DNA of 64,000 nt. Source: Umbilicaria muhlenbergii (Eukaryota > Ascomycota > Lecanoromycetes > Umbilicariales > Umbilicariaceae). A program made the translations under genes and the position numbers. The stretch covers positions 1,997,645 through 2,061,644 of the forward strand of contig KK106986.1 of NCBI GenBank assembly GCA_000611775.1. Direction: 5' to 3'. Positions within the stretch are counted from its first letter, which is position 1; the number at the start of each line of letters is the position of its first letter. Below, piece by piece: positions 54,271 to 64,000 of the stretch. The notes under the pieces are model-generated. The model searched no databases. It saw only the letters and a program-made list of their open reading frames with translations, and was not told the origin of the DNA.

Positions 54271-55218
54271 AAATCAAGGTCTGATGATATGAATCTGTAA
54301 TCAAATGTGTTAATTGAGTTACTGCCTCAGACATTTCTGCAATGCCATCAAGTTGCTTTTCTTGAATTTATATATGTAAACCCTCAGTGCCTTGTTCACA
54401 GCTTGTTATGATAAATTAAATCACAGCTTGTTACATCTGAAAGATATCATCAAGCTCAATTGCTGCCTTGAAGTTGATTATAATGAATATAAGCCTCCTC
54501 TGAATCTGCATACATAAATTCACTGTGCTTTGTTTGTAGCCTGCTATAATAGATTTGATCTCAGCTCATCAAACTTGAAAAATATCTTTAAGCTCATTTA
54601 CTGCTGTGAAGTTAACTGCAACAAAATCTCTCATAATAAGTTTAATCATCACTCATAAGTCTGAGCTGCTTGATGGTCACTGCAGCTGAGTACAAATCAG
54701 GTAATTTAAATATCTGATCTTGATAAATGACTTGAAAATTAATGATGATGATGTGAGGGTTTGCTGTTAATTGTAGTTCATGATGTAACACTGATGCAAG
54801 ACTTTTTTAAACTGATATGTAAGTGAAAGGCTCTTGAAGAGACTGAAGGTAAATGTTTATATAATTTTAAAAAACTCAGTGACTTCAGTTTAAGGTGAAG
54901 GGAATATTGCTGTTATAATTAAGAAAAGTGTCAGTAAGAAAATCATGAAGTGTGCACAATCTGTGATTAACATCATCTCAGAATCTGAAGTCACAGTCTG
55001 ATAATATAAATCTGTAGTTGAGTGTGTCAACTGAGTCATTCAGTGAAGATGTGATTAATTAAGTTTTTTAATATCTGTGTTGAGTATTCTGATGAATCTG
55101 ATTATTCTGTACATGATGTTAAAAGTTTATTAAAAAAGGAGTGAAGTTCTTCTTGATGACATTGTTTCTTTCACTCTTTTGATGACCGTCAGCTTTCAGA
55201 ACATGTGAAAATCTTGTA
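54271..55218. other. AT-rich degenerate DNA
   Basis: No gene. Two similar stretches (about 54268 and 54992, containing tctgatgatatgaatctgta-like sequence) indicate an older duplication. Confidence 0.4.
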
Positions 55219-56337
55219 ACATAATATACTCAGCAACACTGCAGAATAAATAACATTGTACTTTTTTTTTCCTCCTCTCTTCTCCTTGTAGGAAAATATA
55301 AATACACATAAACATTAATAAAAAATCAGAATTTCATCATAATTGCATGCATTTAATAAAGAAAGAAGAGTGTTTTCTGAAGGTTATTGAGGCTTATAAT
55401 GAGGTTTTTAAAGATTAAGAAAATTCATCTTTCTACTGCCAAATTGCCACCTGATATGACATATCAGACCGTACATTAAGAGAGAGAATTCAAGGCACTT
55501 AATAATTTAAATAAGTAATCAGCAGTACTCACTACTTGTGTGTCAGCTCAGAGATTATTATATAAGATAATATAACTTCTTCTTGAGCTGCTGCAGGATT
55601 ATATTTCTTTAATCTTGCAGCAGTTATAATTAAGCTTTCTCTTTATCTTAAAACTCCTTCAGAATTAATAATTACAGATTTTATAAAATCATCTGTCAAC
55701 TTCATTCTTACATCTATTAATTCTACTGAAATTGATGAGGTTGTAGATCAGATTTTGAATGAAACTTCACATGTTAAACAGCATGTTATGCAGCTCAGTA
55801 AAGCTGTTATTAAAGTAATTACAGATCATATCATACTGAAACATTAAAACAAAGCCCTCACAGAGGTCAATCAGCAGAAGCAGCAGACTTGATTTAAGAA
55901 AACATATATAAAGTTAAAAAAAGTATTAATGAAGAAGAAGGTGAAGAAGCTACAGAAGATTAAAAAGAAAAAAAAACAAAATTAATTAATTAATCAACAA
56001 ATCAAGAAGAACTTAGCACAGCAGAGAAAAATGTTGAAGAAGATAAAACAACTGAAGACACAAGTTAAGAAGTTAAAACAACTGCAGGATAAAAAGAAGA
56101 AGCAGACAATAAAAACTGTAATTATTACAATAAAAACAGCCTTGAAGGTTTTAAAATTTATAAATTCTACAGCTCTACAATAAATTATAATGTAGAGCTT
56201 TAAAATAATCTACTTAGACTGAAATCTACTGCTCAAATGATGAAATTCTGATTTTCTATCATATTTATGTGTATTCATGTTTTCCTATCAGAGGGAGGGG
56301 GGAGGAGGAAGATGCAGTGTTGTTGAGTACATTACAT
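55219..56337 (+). mobile_element. Pogo-like DNA transposon copy 1, internally deleted, 1119 bp
   Basis: Inverted ends of about 100 bp begin ACATAATATACTCAGCAACAC on the left and match the complement of the right end, with TA outside at 55217-55218 and 56338-56339. A pyrimidine-rich tract lies inside each end. Compared with the copy at 62046 it lacks most of the DDE region: sequence jumps near 55528 from the N-terminal part to the C-terminal part at a short shared motif (act). All frames have stops. Confidence 0.85.
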
Positions 56338-57976
56338 TACTTATCTTTGCAACCTCTGAGCAGGACAATCTCAGTCTCAATTATAATAATCTCAAGATTT
56401 ATCTGTGTGTTCTTATAACAGCTGTAAGAGTTTTTAATTCCTATCTTGAGCATCACACTTCTTCACACCTCATTGTCTTCACTCTGAGCCTTCATGTCAT
56501 AACTGTGTAATGATAATACTTCAGCTGATCTTGTGTCTCAGATTTTGTTTGTTTATGCTTAAAGCATGATGTGCATTGAAAACACTTTGAATATCACAGT
56601 AGCTCAGTGTGAATCACTTGAGAATAAACATAAAGCAAAACACTGCTTAAGATTTCATATATGCCTTGAAGCTCTTGATAAAACCTTGTGATCAAGATGA
56701 GAAGATCTGGTAGGGTTCAGATGAGTCTCAGTATAAAGTGTTTTCCTCTCTTTTGTTTGATAAAAACACAAATGCTTTTGTTATGAAAAATCTTCTCCTT
56801 CAAAGTGATTTTAATAACTCATAACTTCAATTACAAGGAAAGGAGGCTCATTGCTTTTGTAATGTGTTTCTCAAGAGATTTGATTTCATTTAAATCTCAC
56901 AATCTTGTTGATTGTTAATATATACTTAATTTTCTAAATAGATTGGATCAAGTCTCTGTGAGTCAGATGCACTAAATTTTCATTATAATCCCCTGAGACC
57001 TTTCAATTAGTGATGACTGTGAGTGAAGCAAAGAGTATCTTACAGTATTCTGAAAGACCTGATTCAATTTTTTGTGCCTGGGTTCAGATTTTGCTGTATG
57101 CTTTCACATTTTTGCTGTGAAGGCTTATTCTCACCTCTTCAGAACCCTGCCGCTTGCGCAAGTTATAATTTGTATGGCTGTGATCTTGCGGCTCAGTGGA
57201 ATCACCAGGCTCTTTCAGTTCAGTAGCGGGATCACTGGATTCCGTCATAGCAGGCTTCAAACTTCCATTTTTAATTCTAATGATTCTTTGTAATGAGTTC
57301 AAATCCACCACTTCTGTACTGCTTGAAACCAGTTTCAGCCGGTTCACCTGACCCTCAGGTTGAGCACTACCTGTGGCAAGTCATGGTTGAACATTCATGA
57401 TTACATTGTTGATATCAAACCTTGCAGCGCCTTTATAGACGGCGTAAGAGGCTGACTACTGAATACACCCAAGCACTGAGAGATAAGATTAAGGGTTGTA
57501 AAGAAGATTGTGGCTGGTTGAGAGCGCAAGCCAGAGGTCATCACTGCGCTGGATGTCTGAATATGAATATTGTGGAAATGAAGGCTGATGCTGCCGGGTA
57601 TTGTTTAAGCTGAAAGCTCAGCCTGTGCGATTATTTGCTCTGGAAATTCAATCTGGGATCGCAGAATCCTGCGCAATTCAAACCACGCAGGGGGAATTGA
57701 CAGTTTCAAGCTGAGTCTCAGAAGGATTAGGACTCAGATGCACATTTGAACAGAAGAAGAGGTCAAGAAGATTCTGATGAATCAAGTGCAGAACACTGGA
57801 CGGACTAGAAACAATTGATCACACTCATGTGGTTGGGCGTGGGATGCGCGGTCTTGGCTTGAGATGGGTCGGGTGAGAGTGGGGTGCTGGAAATATAGAT
57901 TGGGGTTTATACACACACGCTTCCTACGCGGCAAGCTGATAGGTCCGAAATCCTATCTCTATAGTAGATTCTCTGT
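56338..57976. other. Right compartment boundary, no gene recognised
   Basis: Composition returns to normal near 57000. Short ORFs at 57084-57347 (minus, containing HTNYNLRKRQGSEEV) and 57422-57613 (plus) have no known motif. Confidence 0.45.
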
Positions 57977-60806
57977 CTACCCACCCGCTATGCAAACCAC
58001 AGCTGCGGCAAACAACCCCCAATGTAAACTGTATGCACTAGAGAGAACGCCACTTTCACCTGTATATGCCATCCCCGCCCACATCCCTGTCGTTCCTGCT
58101 CCTCCGTTGAACGCACTCAGTATCACTCCGCCAATGCCCGGACTCCCCGTCGTCGACGCTACCAGCGTTTCCACATTCATCCCTACCAGCGCATCCTTCC
58201 CATCTGGCGTGAGAGATACCAGAGTGCCAGATACAATGATCCTGGATGCGCCGGGGATGAGGGTCTGGGAGCCGATAAGGTAGTCAGCAGCGGCGTCAGC
58301 GGTGTAAGTTTTGCCGGCTATAGTTATAGGCGGAAGGATCGCTGCTGAAGGGTTTGAGTGCAAGATTTCCATGCTTGTGCCTATGAGTAGATCTGAAGCG
58401 GAGGGAGCGAGAGAGATTAAAGTCTCAAAGATTCTGATAGCTGAGGCGCTGGGGATGAGGGTCTGGCCGTTGATGATGTAGTCGCCTGCTGCATTTGCGG
58501 TATATGTTGAGCCGGCAATGATTATGAGTGGTAAGGGTGCTGTGAGTGATGAATTTGGCCTCAATGTTTCTGTGCTTGTACCAACAACGACGACAGATGC
58601 TGCGGGTGCAAGCGAGATTGACATCCCAGAAACTGTAATCACAGGACCGCCAGGGCTCAGGGTTTAACTACTGATGACGTAGGCGCCTGCTGCGTTTGCA
58701 GTATATGTGGTTCCGGCTATTGTGACAAGCGGTGATGCTGTCTCTGGTGAGAAAACTGAGGTCAAAGTCTGTGTCTTTGTACCTATAATTAGGACAGACG
58801 CCGACGGTGCGAGAGATATTGAGGTTCCAGAAACAGTTATTGCCGGCGCTCCAGCGTGTAGGGTTTGACTGCTGATGAGGTAGTCACCTGCGGCATTTGT
58901 GATGTATGCTGTGCCTGCAACTGTAATCTGCGGTCGACCTGTGATGGGATACGCAGATAGAAACTCAGTGCTTGTGCCTATAACCAGCGCCGGAGCCAAC
59001 TGTGGGATGGAGATCAGGGTGCCGGAAACGGTGATTGCTGGATCTCCCGGGCGAAGAGTCTGGCCGCCAACAGCATAAACACCGCCTGTTCCTACAGTAT
59101 CTGCTGTTCCAGCTATCGTCAGAACCGGGAGATCTGTCACTAACACTGAAACCAGATTCAACGGCACAGTACTGGAGCCTATAACCAGCACTGATGCAGA
59201 TAGCGGGAGCCAAATAGGGGTGCCTGAGACTGTAATTGCTGGGCCACCAGGAGTCAAGACCTGATTGTCAAGGCTGTACTTGCCAGCTGTATCTGCAGTG
59301 TAGGCCGTGCCGGCAACAGTGATAACCGGCAAATCAGTCGCTGAGGCTGGTGTCATGATCACTGTACTAGAGCCAATGATGAGAGCTGTTGCTGCAGCCG
59401 CCAGTGAGATCAGAGTTCCTGAAACTGTGACTGAAGGACTCCCAGGTACCAAGGTTTGACCGGCAATGTCATACTGTGAGGAGGGATTGGCTGTGATGAT
59501 CTGGTTCCCGACGCTTATGGGCGGAAGAGTAGGATTGGGACTTGACGCAAGACTGGTGAGTGCTGCTGCTTGTTCCATAATACTTGAGCTGCTTCCAGGG
59601 ACTACATGAGGCACCGTGAGGAAACTTGGGCTTGATGGAGCCTGGTTGTTGCTAAGTTGGTGATCAGTATTTGGCAGTACGGCCTGAGAGTCAATAGTTG
59701 AGGGGGTTAATTCCGCCACTGAAGTCTGAAATGAAGCCGTAAATTCGTGCCAGGAGATACTGGTTGGTTGGGGTTGACTCTGAGTATCCAAGACGGGAAA
59801 TGAAGACAACGATACTGCAGTGGTGGGCTAATTGACACGGTCAGCAAGTATTTTATTAGATATTCGCGCCCAGAGTGTGGTGTACATATACTGGGCTTTG
59901 ATGATGTTGCTAGAGCGATTGTCAAGCTTGTACCTGCAGGTATTGGTGACGTCAATGTTGGTACAAAAGGACCGTTAACAATACTTGTTGAATCAACTGT
60001 CAAGTAAGATACTCAGCTGAGCGCTTGAGCGACCCCGCCTCCCCCACCATCGCAATTGGGAGGTAAACCAAGGGAACCCAGCATCGACATCCACTCGACT
60101 TCGTCTGGGCCAGCTTGGAATGCTCCGGATGCTGTATCACTCAATGTCATATGCCATGTATTAATGAGAGTGACTGCAGTACACGAGCTAAACGGTATTC
60201 CCATCAGATCTCTACCTTCATAGCAACTACTCTGGTCCTTTCCGCTATATGTGCATGGTCCACAGCAGGTGAGAGATGCCCCAGACATCCAGACATATGC
60301 ATAGTTAGTGGGCCAATAGCTTGAGTATGTAAGTAGCAACTCGTTCAGCTATAAGTAAGCCACTTACATCGTCTGGGGGGGGATGTCAGCTCCATATGAG
60401 AATACGTAGGACGACTCATGAGCCCATGCCGTACCATCACCAAGTGCACCGCCTGGGTAGAAGGTTGTAGGATTCGGAATCGTTGAAGTAGAGGTGACGT
60501 TTGTGCCATTATGAATGATAGTCACCACCGTAGCGGCAATATAAGTTGTAACTTCATCAACCCAGTATTGAGCCTGGTAATCGCCTTCATTAATACTGCA
60601 ATTGGAGCAAGCATCTGCCGTAATCACCGAGCCGAAGGTGCCATTCTTTGTTGCGTTTAACCAAGTTGAGGAAGTTACTTTGAATGATAGTCAGGTCAGC
60701 AATTTCCGCTACCAAATGCAAAGCCGTTCTCACATATTTGAGCGGAAGAATAAAATCCCAAGGACAGTAAAGCTAAGCAACTCAGAATCCATTGAGATGA
60801 AAGCAT
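57977..60806 (-). pseudogene. Secreted repeat protein with GPI-type C-terminus, interrupted by one in-frame TAA
   Basis: Introns at 60678-60733, 60321-60368, 59997-60047 (weak GTGGGG donor) and 59815-59891 give one frame of 865 codons. The signal peptide is MLSSQWILSCLALLSLGFYS. A Cys-rich domain with ADACSNCSINEGDY and SLTCCGPCTYSG follows, then a Ser/Thr linker and seven repeats of about 67 residues built on PxITVAGTAYTANAAGDY, GQTLxPG and AITVSGTxISLAPSAS. The C-terminus is hydrophobic (HWGLFAAAVVCIAGG), as for GPI attachment. A TAA at 58664-58666 stands where sister repeats have CAA or CAG (SSQTL). With it the product would be 636 aa, losing the last two and a half repeats and the anchor. 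It is therefore either a recent pseudogene or a truncated secreted form. Confidence 0.8.
58000..59570 (-). repeat. Seven coding repeats of about 200 bp
   Basis: Each encodes the about 67-residue unit of the surface protein. Unit spacing is regular, and the sequences have diverged enough that the duplication is not recent. Confidence 0.8.
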
Positions 60807-61136
60807 TCTGACATATCACAACAGCGCTTTGCGTGTTCAGTGGGGACAAACAAGTTGATGGATCAGTGGCCGGGCGATACAATGACGCCGGCAACATCGA
60901 GCTGTGCTAGATGGAAGATAATTGAAAGTAACGAACAGCAGGATTAAGTATGCAAAAACAGATGTATGCTAATTTTACGTTCCATTTTCTGCCTATAACT
61001 AGGGCATCCAGTGGTGTAACTCTTCTCTATAATAAAGCTGAGCACCGACACTCGAGATTATCCCGAGCCTTGTTGTGTAGACCTCGCAGTCTCACTGCAA
61101 AAGGATTACCCATCCCTCCGATTGCCAACGTGCTTT
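60807..61136. other. Promoter side of the repeat protein gene
   Basis: No gene recognised; a 63-codon ORF (60950-61141) has no motif. Confidence 0.45.
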
Positions 61137-61752
61137 TGTGAAGTACACGCCGCAGGACATAATGATAGCTTCGGCCATACGTCCCTGATCAAGGGAAGCA
61201 CAACAGAACATGCAGGCATCAAAGGGCTGCGTACCTGGGTTCTGGACATCGACGTGCGTTGATTCATCTCTATGTGGCCATAAGGTACTCCGGTAACGTC
61301 TGCGCCTTCATTCTAATCGCAAATGGGGAAATAAAGGATCAGCGTCCACTCTTGATATCGTGCATATTCAGGCCGCAGAGCTACATAGCATCGCTGAAGC
61401 AGCTGGTTCTTAGGCGCACAGTCAAAACGGCTCTTTGTTTGAAATGTGAAGTACACGCCGCAGGACATAATGATAGCTTCAGCCATACATCCCTGATTGA
61501 GGGAAGCACAACAGAACATGCAGGCATTGAAGGGCTGTGTACCTGGGTTCTGGACATTGACGTGCGTTGATTCATCTCTATGTGGTCATAAGGTACTCCA
61601 GTAACGTCTGCGCCTCCATTCTAATCACAAATGAGGAAATAAAGGATCAGCGTCCACTCTTGATATCATGCATATTCAGGCCGCAGAGCTACATAGCATC
61701 ACTGAAGCAGCTGGTTCTTAGGCGCACAGTCAAAACAGCTCTTTGTTTGAAA
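61137..61752. repeat. Two tandem 308-bp repeats
   Basis: Copies at 61137-61444 and 61445-61752, both starting tgtgaagtacacgccgcagg. They differ at about 16 sites, nearly all transitions and mostly at CpG. The short ORFs they contain look fortuitous. Confidence 0.92.
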
Positions 61753-62045
61753 ACTGTAAGAGCATCTTCTGATCTCACAGGTGAAGCAGGTCATGAGTGA
61801 CTCAGATGATATATTATCAGTTGTTTGAAGAAGGTGTCTTTTCATGATTAAGATGATGCTAAGGATTCCCTAGATTTCTTGATTCAAAGACTGCCGCTTG
61901 TTCTGAATTTACACATATTATAGGGGAGGATACCTTTTAGTATAAGTACTAAATACATGTATACAGGTTAATCTTCATTCATCAATAAAGTACTAATAGT
62001 GTGTGGCTGCACATATTTAAGTTTTTCCACATCCCTGCTAAAGTA
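61753..62045. other. Short AT-rich spacer
   Basis: No gene. Leads into the second pogo-like element. Confidence 0.5.
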
Positions 62046-64000
62046 ACATAATGTACTCAGCAACACTGCAGGATAAGCAACACTGCACTTTTTCCTCCCC
62101 CCCCCCCTTGTAGGAAAACATGAATACACATAAACATTGATAGAAAATCAGAATTTTATCATAATTGCATGCATTTAATGAAGAAAGAAGAGCATCTTCT
62201 GAAGGTCATTGAGACCTACAATGAGACTTTTAAAAATCAAGAAAATTCACCTTCCTACCGTCAAATTGTCACCCAATACGACATATCAAACTGTACACTA
62301 AGAGGGAGAATTCAGGGCACTCAACAGTTTAAACAAGTAATCAGCAGTACTATGCAGAGATTATCAGTTATAGAAGAGGATTTTATACAAAGATTCATTA
62401 TCTTAGCAGCAGGCTGAGGGTGATCACTGTGAATAAAAGATTTGCATTCTCTAGTTAAGAATCTTCTACTAGCAAAAGAAGATATGACTGACTTAAATAT
62501 TCATTGACATTTAAGATTTCTACAATGTCATCCTGACCTGAAAAGCACCTTCTCATGAAAGCTAAATCAGTCATGATATCTAGCAGGTTCTCTAGAAATC
62601 ATTGAGCATTAATTTCAACTATACAATATCACAATTGAGAAGAATGACATCACTACTGAGGATATCTACAACATGAATGAAAAGAGGATAATGCATGAAG
62701 TTATAACATCTTCAAAGATCATTATACTCTGTATAATGAAGACTGAAAATGTTCAACAGTCAGGGAATAAAGAATGAACAACTTTAGTGAAGTGTATATC
62801 TACATGAGGTCAGCATCTTTCATCAATGATTATCTTCAAGGGGAAAAGACTCTTGAAGGAGTGATTTAAAGAGGATATAATTAAAAGCACTGTGATAACT
62901 TTTTCAGAGAAGGGTTGAACAGATAATGAGCTTGAATTGCAGTGATTGATGAAGATATTTGACTCTTACATGACTTCACAAGCAGTTGAAAAACAGCTTC
63001 TTGTTTTGAATTATCATGAGTCTCATTGCACAAGTTAATTCATTGACTTTTGCTATGAGAAAGGCATTATTCTGTTATGCTTACCCTCTCATTCTACACA
63101 TCTACTACAGCCTCTCAATATATCCCTTTTTGAATCACTAATGAAGACTTATAAGAAGTCAGTTGAGAATAACAGCTGTTCTGAAGGCTGTTATTTCATT
63201 AACAAGCAGGACTTCTTGAAGCACTACTTGTGAATCAATTTAAAAGTTATTACACAAGATAATATAACCTCTTCTTGAGCTGCTGCAGAATTATATCTCT
63301 TTAATCCTGCAGCAGTTATAGTTAAGCTTCCTCTTCACCTCAAAACTCCTTCAGAACTGATAATTACAGATTTTACAGGATGATCTGTCAGCCTCATTCT
63401 TACACTTATCAATCATACTGAAATTGATGAGGTTGTAGATCAGATTTTGAACAGAACTTCACATGTTAAACAGCATGTTATGCAGCTCAGTAAAGCTGCT
63501 ATCAAAGTAATTGCAGATCATATCATACTGAAACATCAAAACAAAGCCCTCACAGAGGTCAATCAGCAGAAGCGGCAGACTTGATCTAAGAAGACATATA
63601 CAAGGCTAAGAAGAATATTGGTGAAGGAGAAGGTGAAGAAGCTACAGAAGGCTGAAGAGAAGAAGAAGCAAAAGCAGTTAACTAATCAACAAGTCAAGAA
63701 GAACTTAGCACAGCAGAGGAAGGTGTTGAAGGAGATAAAGCAGCTGAAGACACAAGTCAGGAAGTTAAAACAGCTGCAGGATAAAAAGGAGAAGCAGACA
63801 GCAAAGACTGCAGTTGTTGCAGCAAAAGCAGCCTTGAAGGTTCTAAAATCTATAGATCCTACAGCTCTACAATAGACTACAATGTAGAGCTTTAAAATGA
63901 TCTACTTAGACTGAAATCTACTGCTCAATTGATGAAATTCTGATTTTCTATCATGTTTATGTGTATTCATGTTTTCCTACCAGGGGGGGGGGGGGGGGGG
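62046..64000 (+). mobile_element. Pogo-like DNA transposon copy 2, runs off the window
   Basis: The left end starts ACATAATGTACTCAGCAACAC after TA (62044-62045). The right inverted end begins around 63935 and is cut by the window edge inside a G run (63984-64000), matching the C-rich tract at 62093-62110 of the left end. It is longer than copy 1 and retains the DDE region. Confidence 0.88.
62169..63875 (+). pseudogene. Pogo-type transposase with psq HTH, DDE and tail, many stops
   Basis: The N-terminal 82 codons are open (62169-62417) and hold a psq-type HTH (NSPSYRQIVTQYDISNCTLR). The DDE region is interrupted but shows ILLCLPSHSTHLLQPLN at about 63070-63120, the C-terminal DDE signature of fungal pogo/Fot1 transposases. 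After it come LYLFNPAAVIVKLPLHLKTP, as in the post-DDE segment, and a Lys/Gln-rich coiled-coil tail open at 63618-63875. It is inactive because of many stops. Confidence 0.88.

Noticed and set aside
58664-58666. The TAA in the repeat protein as classical repeat-induced point mutation
   Set aside because: It is a C-to-T at CpA, but the gene otherwise shows no burst of transitions, so a single ordinary mutation is as likely.

Overview
The window reads as nuclear DNA of a filamentous ascomycete (Pezizomycotina; a Dothideomycete would fit but is not proven). Genes on both strands carry short spliceosomal introns of about 45-90 bases with CTGAC/CTAAC-type branch points. The gene types are typical of such fungi: a fungal dynamin, a DHA1-type MFS transporter, secreted RNase T2, a PRISE-like reductase and an SRPK-like kinase. 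The sequence has two compartments: about 1-30,500 and 57,000-61,750 have ordinary composition and hold the genes, while about 30,540-56,340 and 61,800-64,000 are AT-rich and consist almost wholly of mutated transposons.

Left gene compartment. A BTB/T1 protein (339-1010) is followed by two interferon-inducible 6-16 (IFI6/ISG12)-like small hydrophobic genes, one frameshifted (1181-1508) and one better preserved (3657-4061). The second sits between two 241-bp inverted arms, and a 1171-bp MULE-like element with 78-bp inverted ends and a 10-bp target duplication lies directly upstream of it. Next comes a three-member family of small secreted proteins (6125-6746, 9918-10549, 11310-11926) that shares one phase-2 intron. 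Among them is a decayed PRISE-type reductase (7262-9761), split by a 1165-bp pogo/Fot1-like transposon whose intact ORF has lost its DDE domain. Then come a truncated APH-type kinase, dynamin (14242-16496), an MFS transporter (16891-18699), an alpha/beta hydrolase (19938-20781), RNase T2 (21799-23310), a hotdog thioesterase (25184-26144) and an unrecognised 268-aa protein (26776-27582). Two copies of an 83-bp element with 5-bp target duplications lie at 13446 and 19244. Decay increases toward the AT-rich block: an SRPK fragment (28774) and a 5'-truncated P450 (29128-30018).

AT-rich block. Two nearly full-length Ty3/Gypsy elements on the minus strand (30954-37534 and 46732-53317; 424-434-bp LTRs, 5-bp target duplications) are nested in older repeats. 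Further fragments lie at 37535-40273 and 40458-43661, the latter enclosed by 177-bp inverted repeats with TTAA at both outer edges. Each 3' end of this Gypsy family carries an extra ORF on the opposite strand to pol. It starts inside the LTR and encodes a Cys-rich segment followed by a coiled coil. Two pogo-like DNA transposon copies (55219-56337 and 62046 to the window end) complete the block.

Right gene compartment. A secreted, probably GPI-anchored protein with seven repeats of about 67 residues (57977-60806) is interrupted by one in-frame TAA. Beside it is a 308-bp tandem duplication whose copies differ mostly at CpG.

I see no operon-like organisation, CRISPR array, rRNA or convincing tRNA. 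All gene models are hand-spliced from the sequence and checked for frame; product names rest on recognised motifs, not on a database search.
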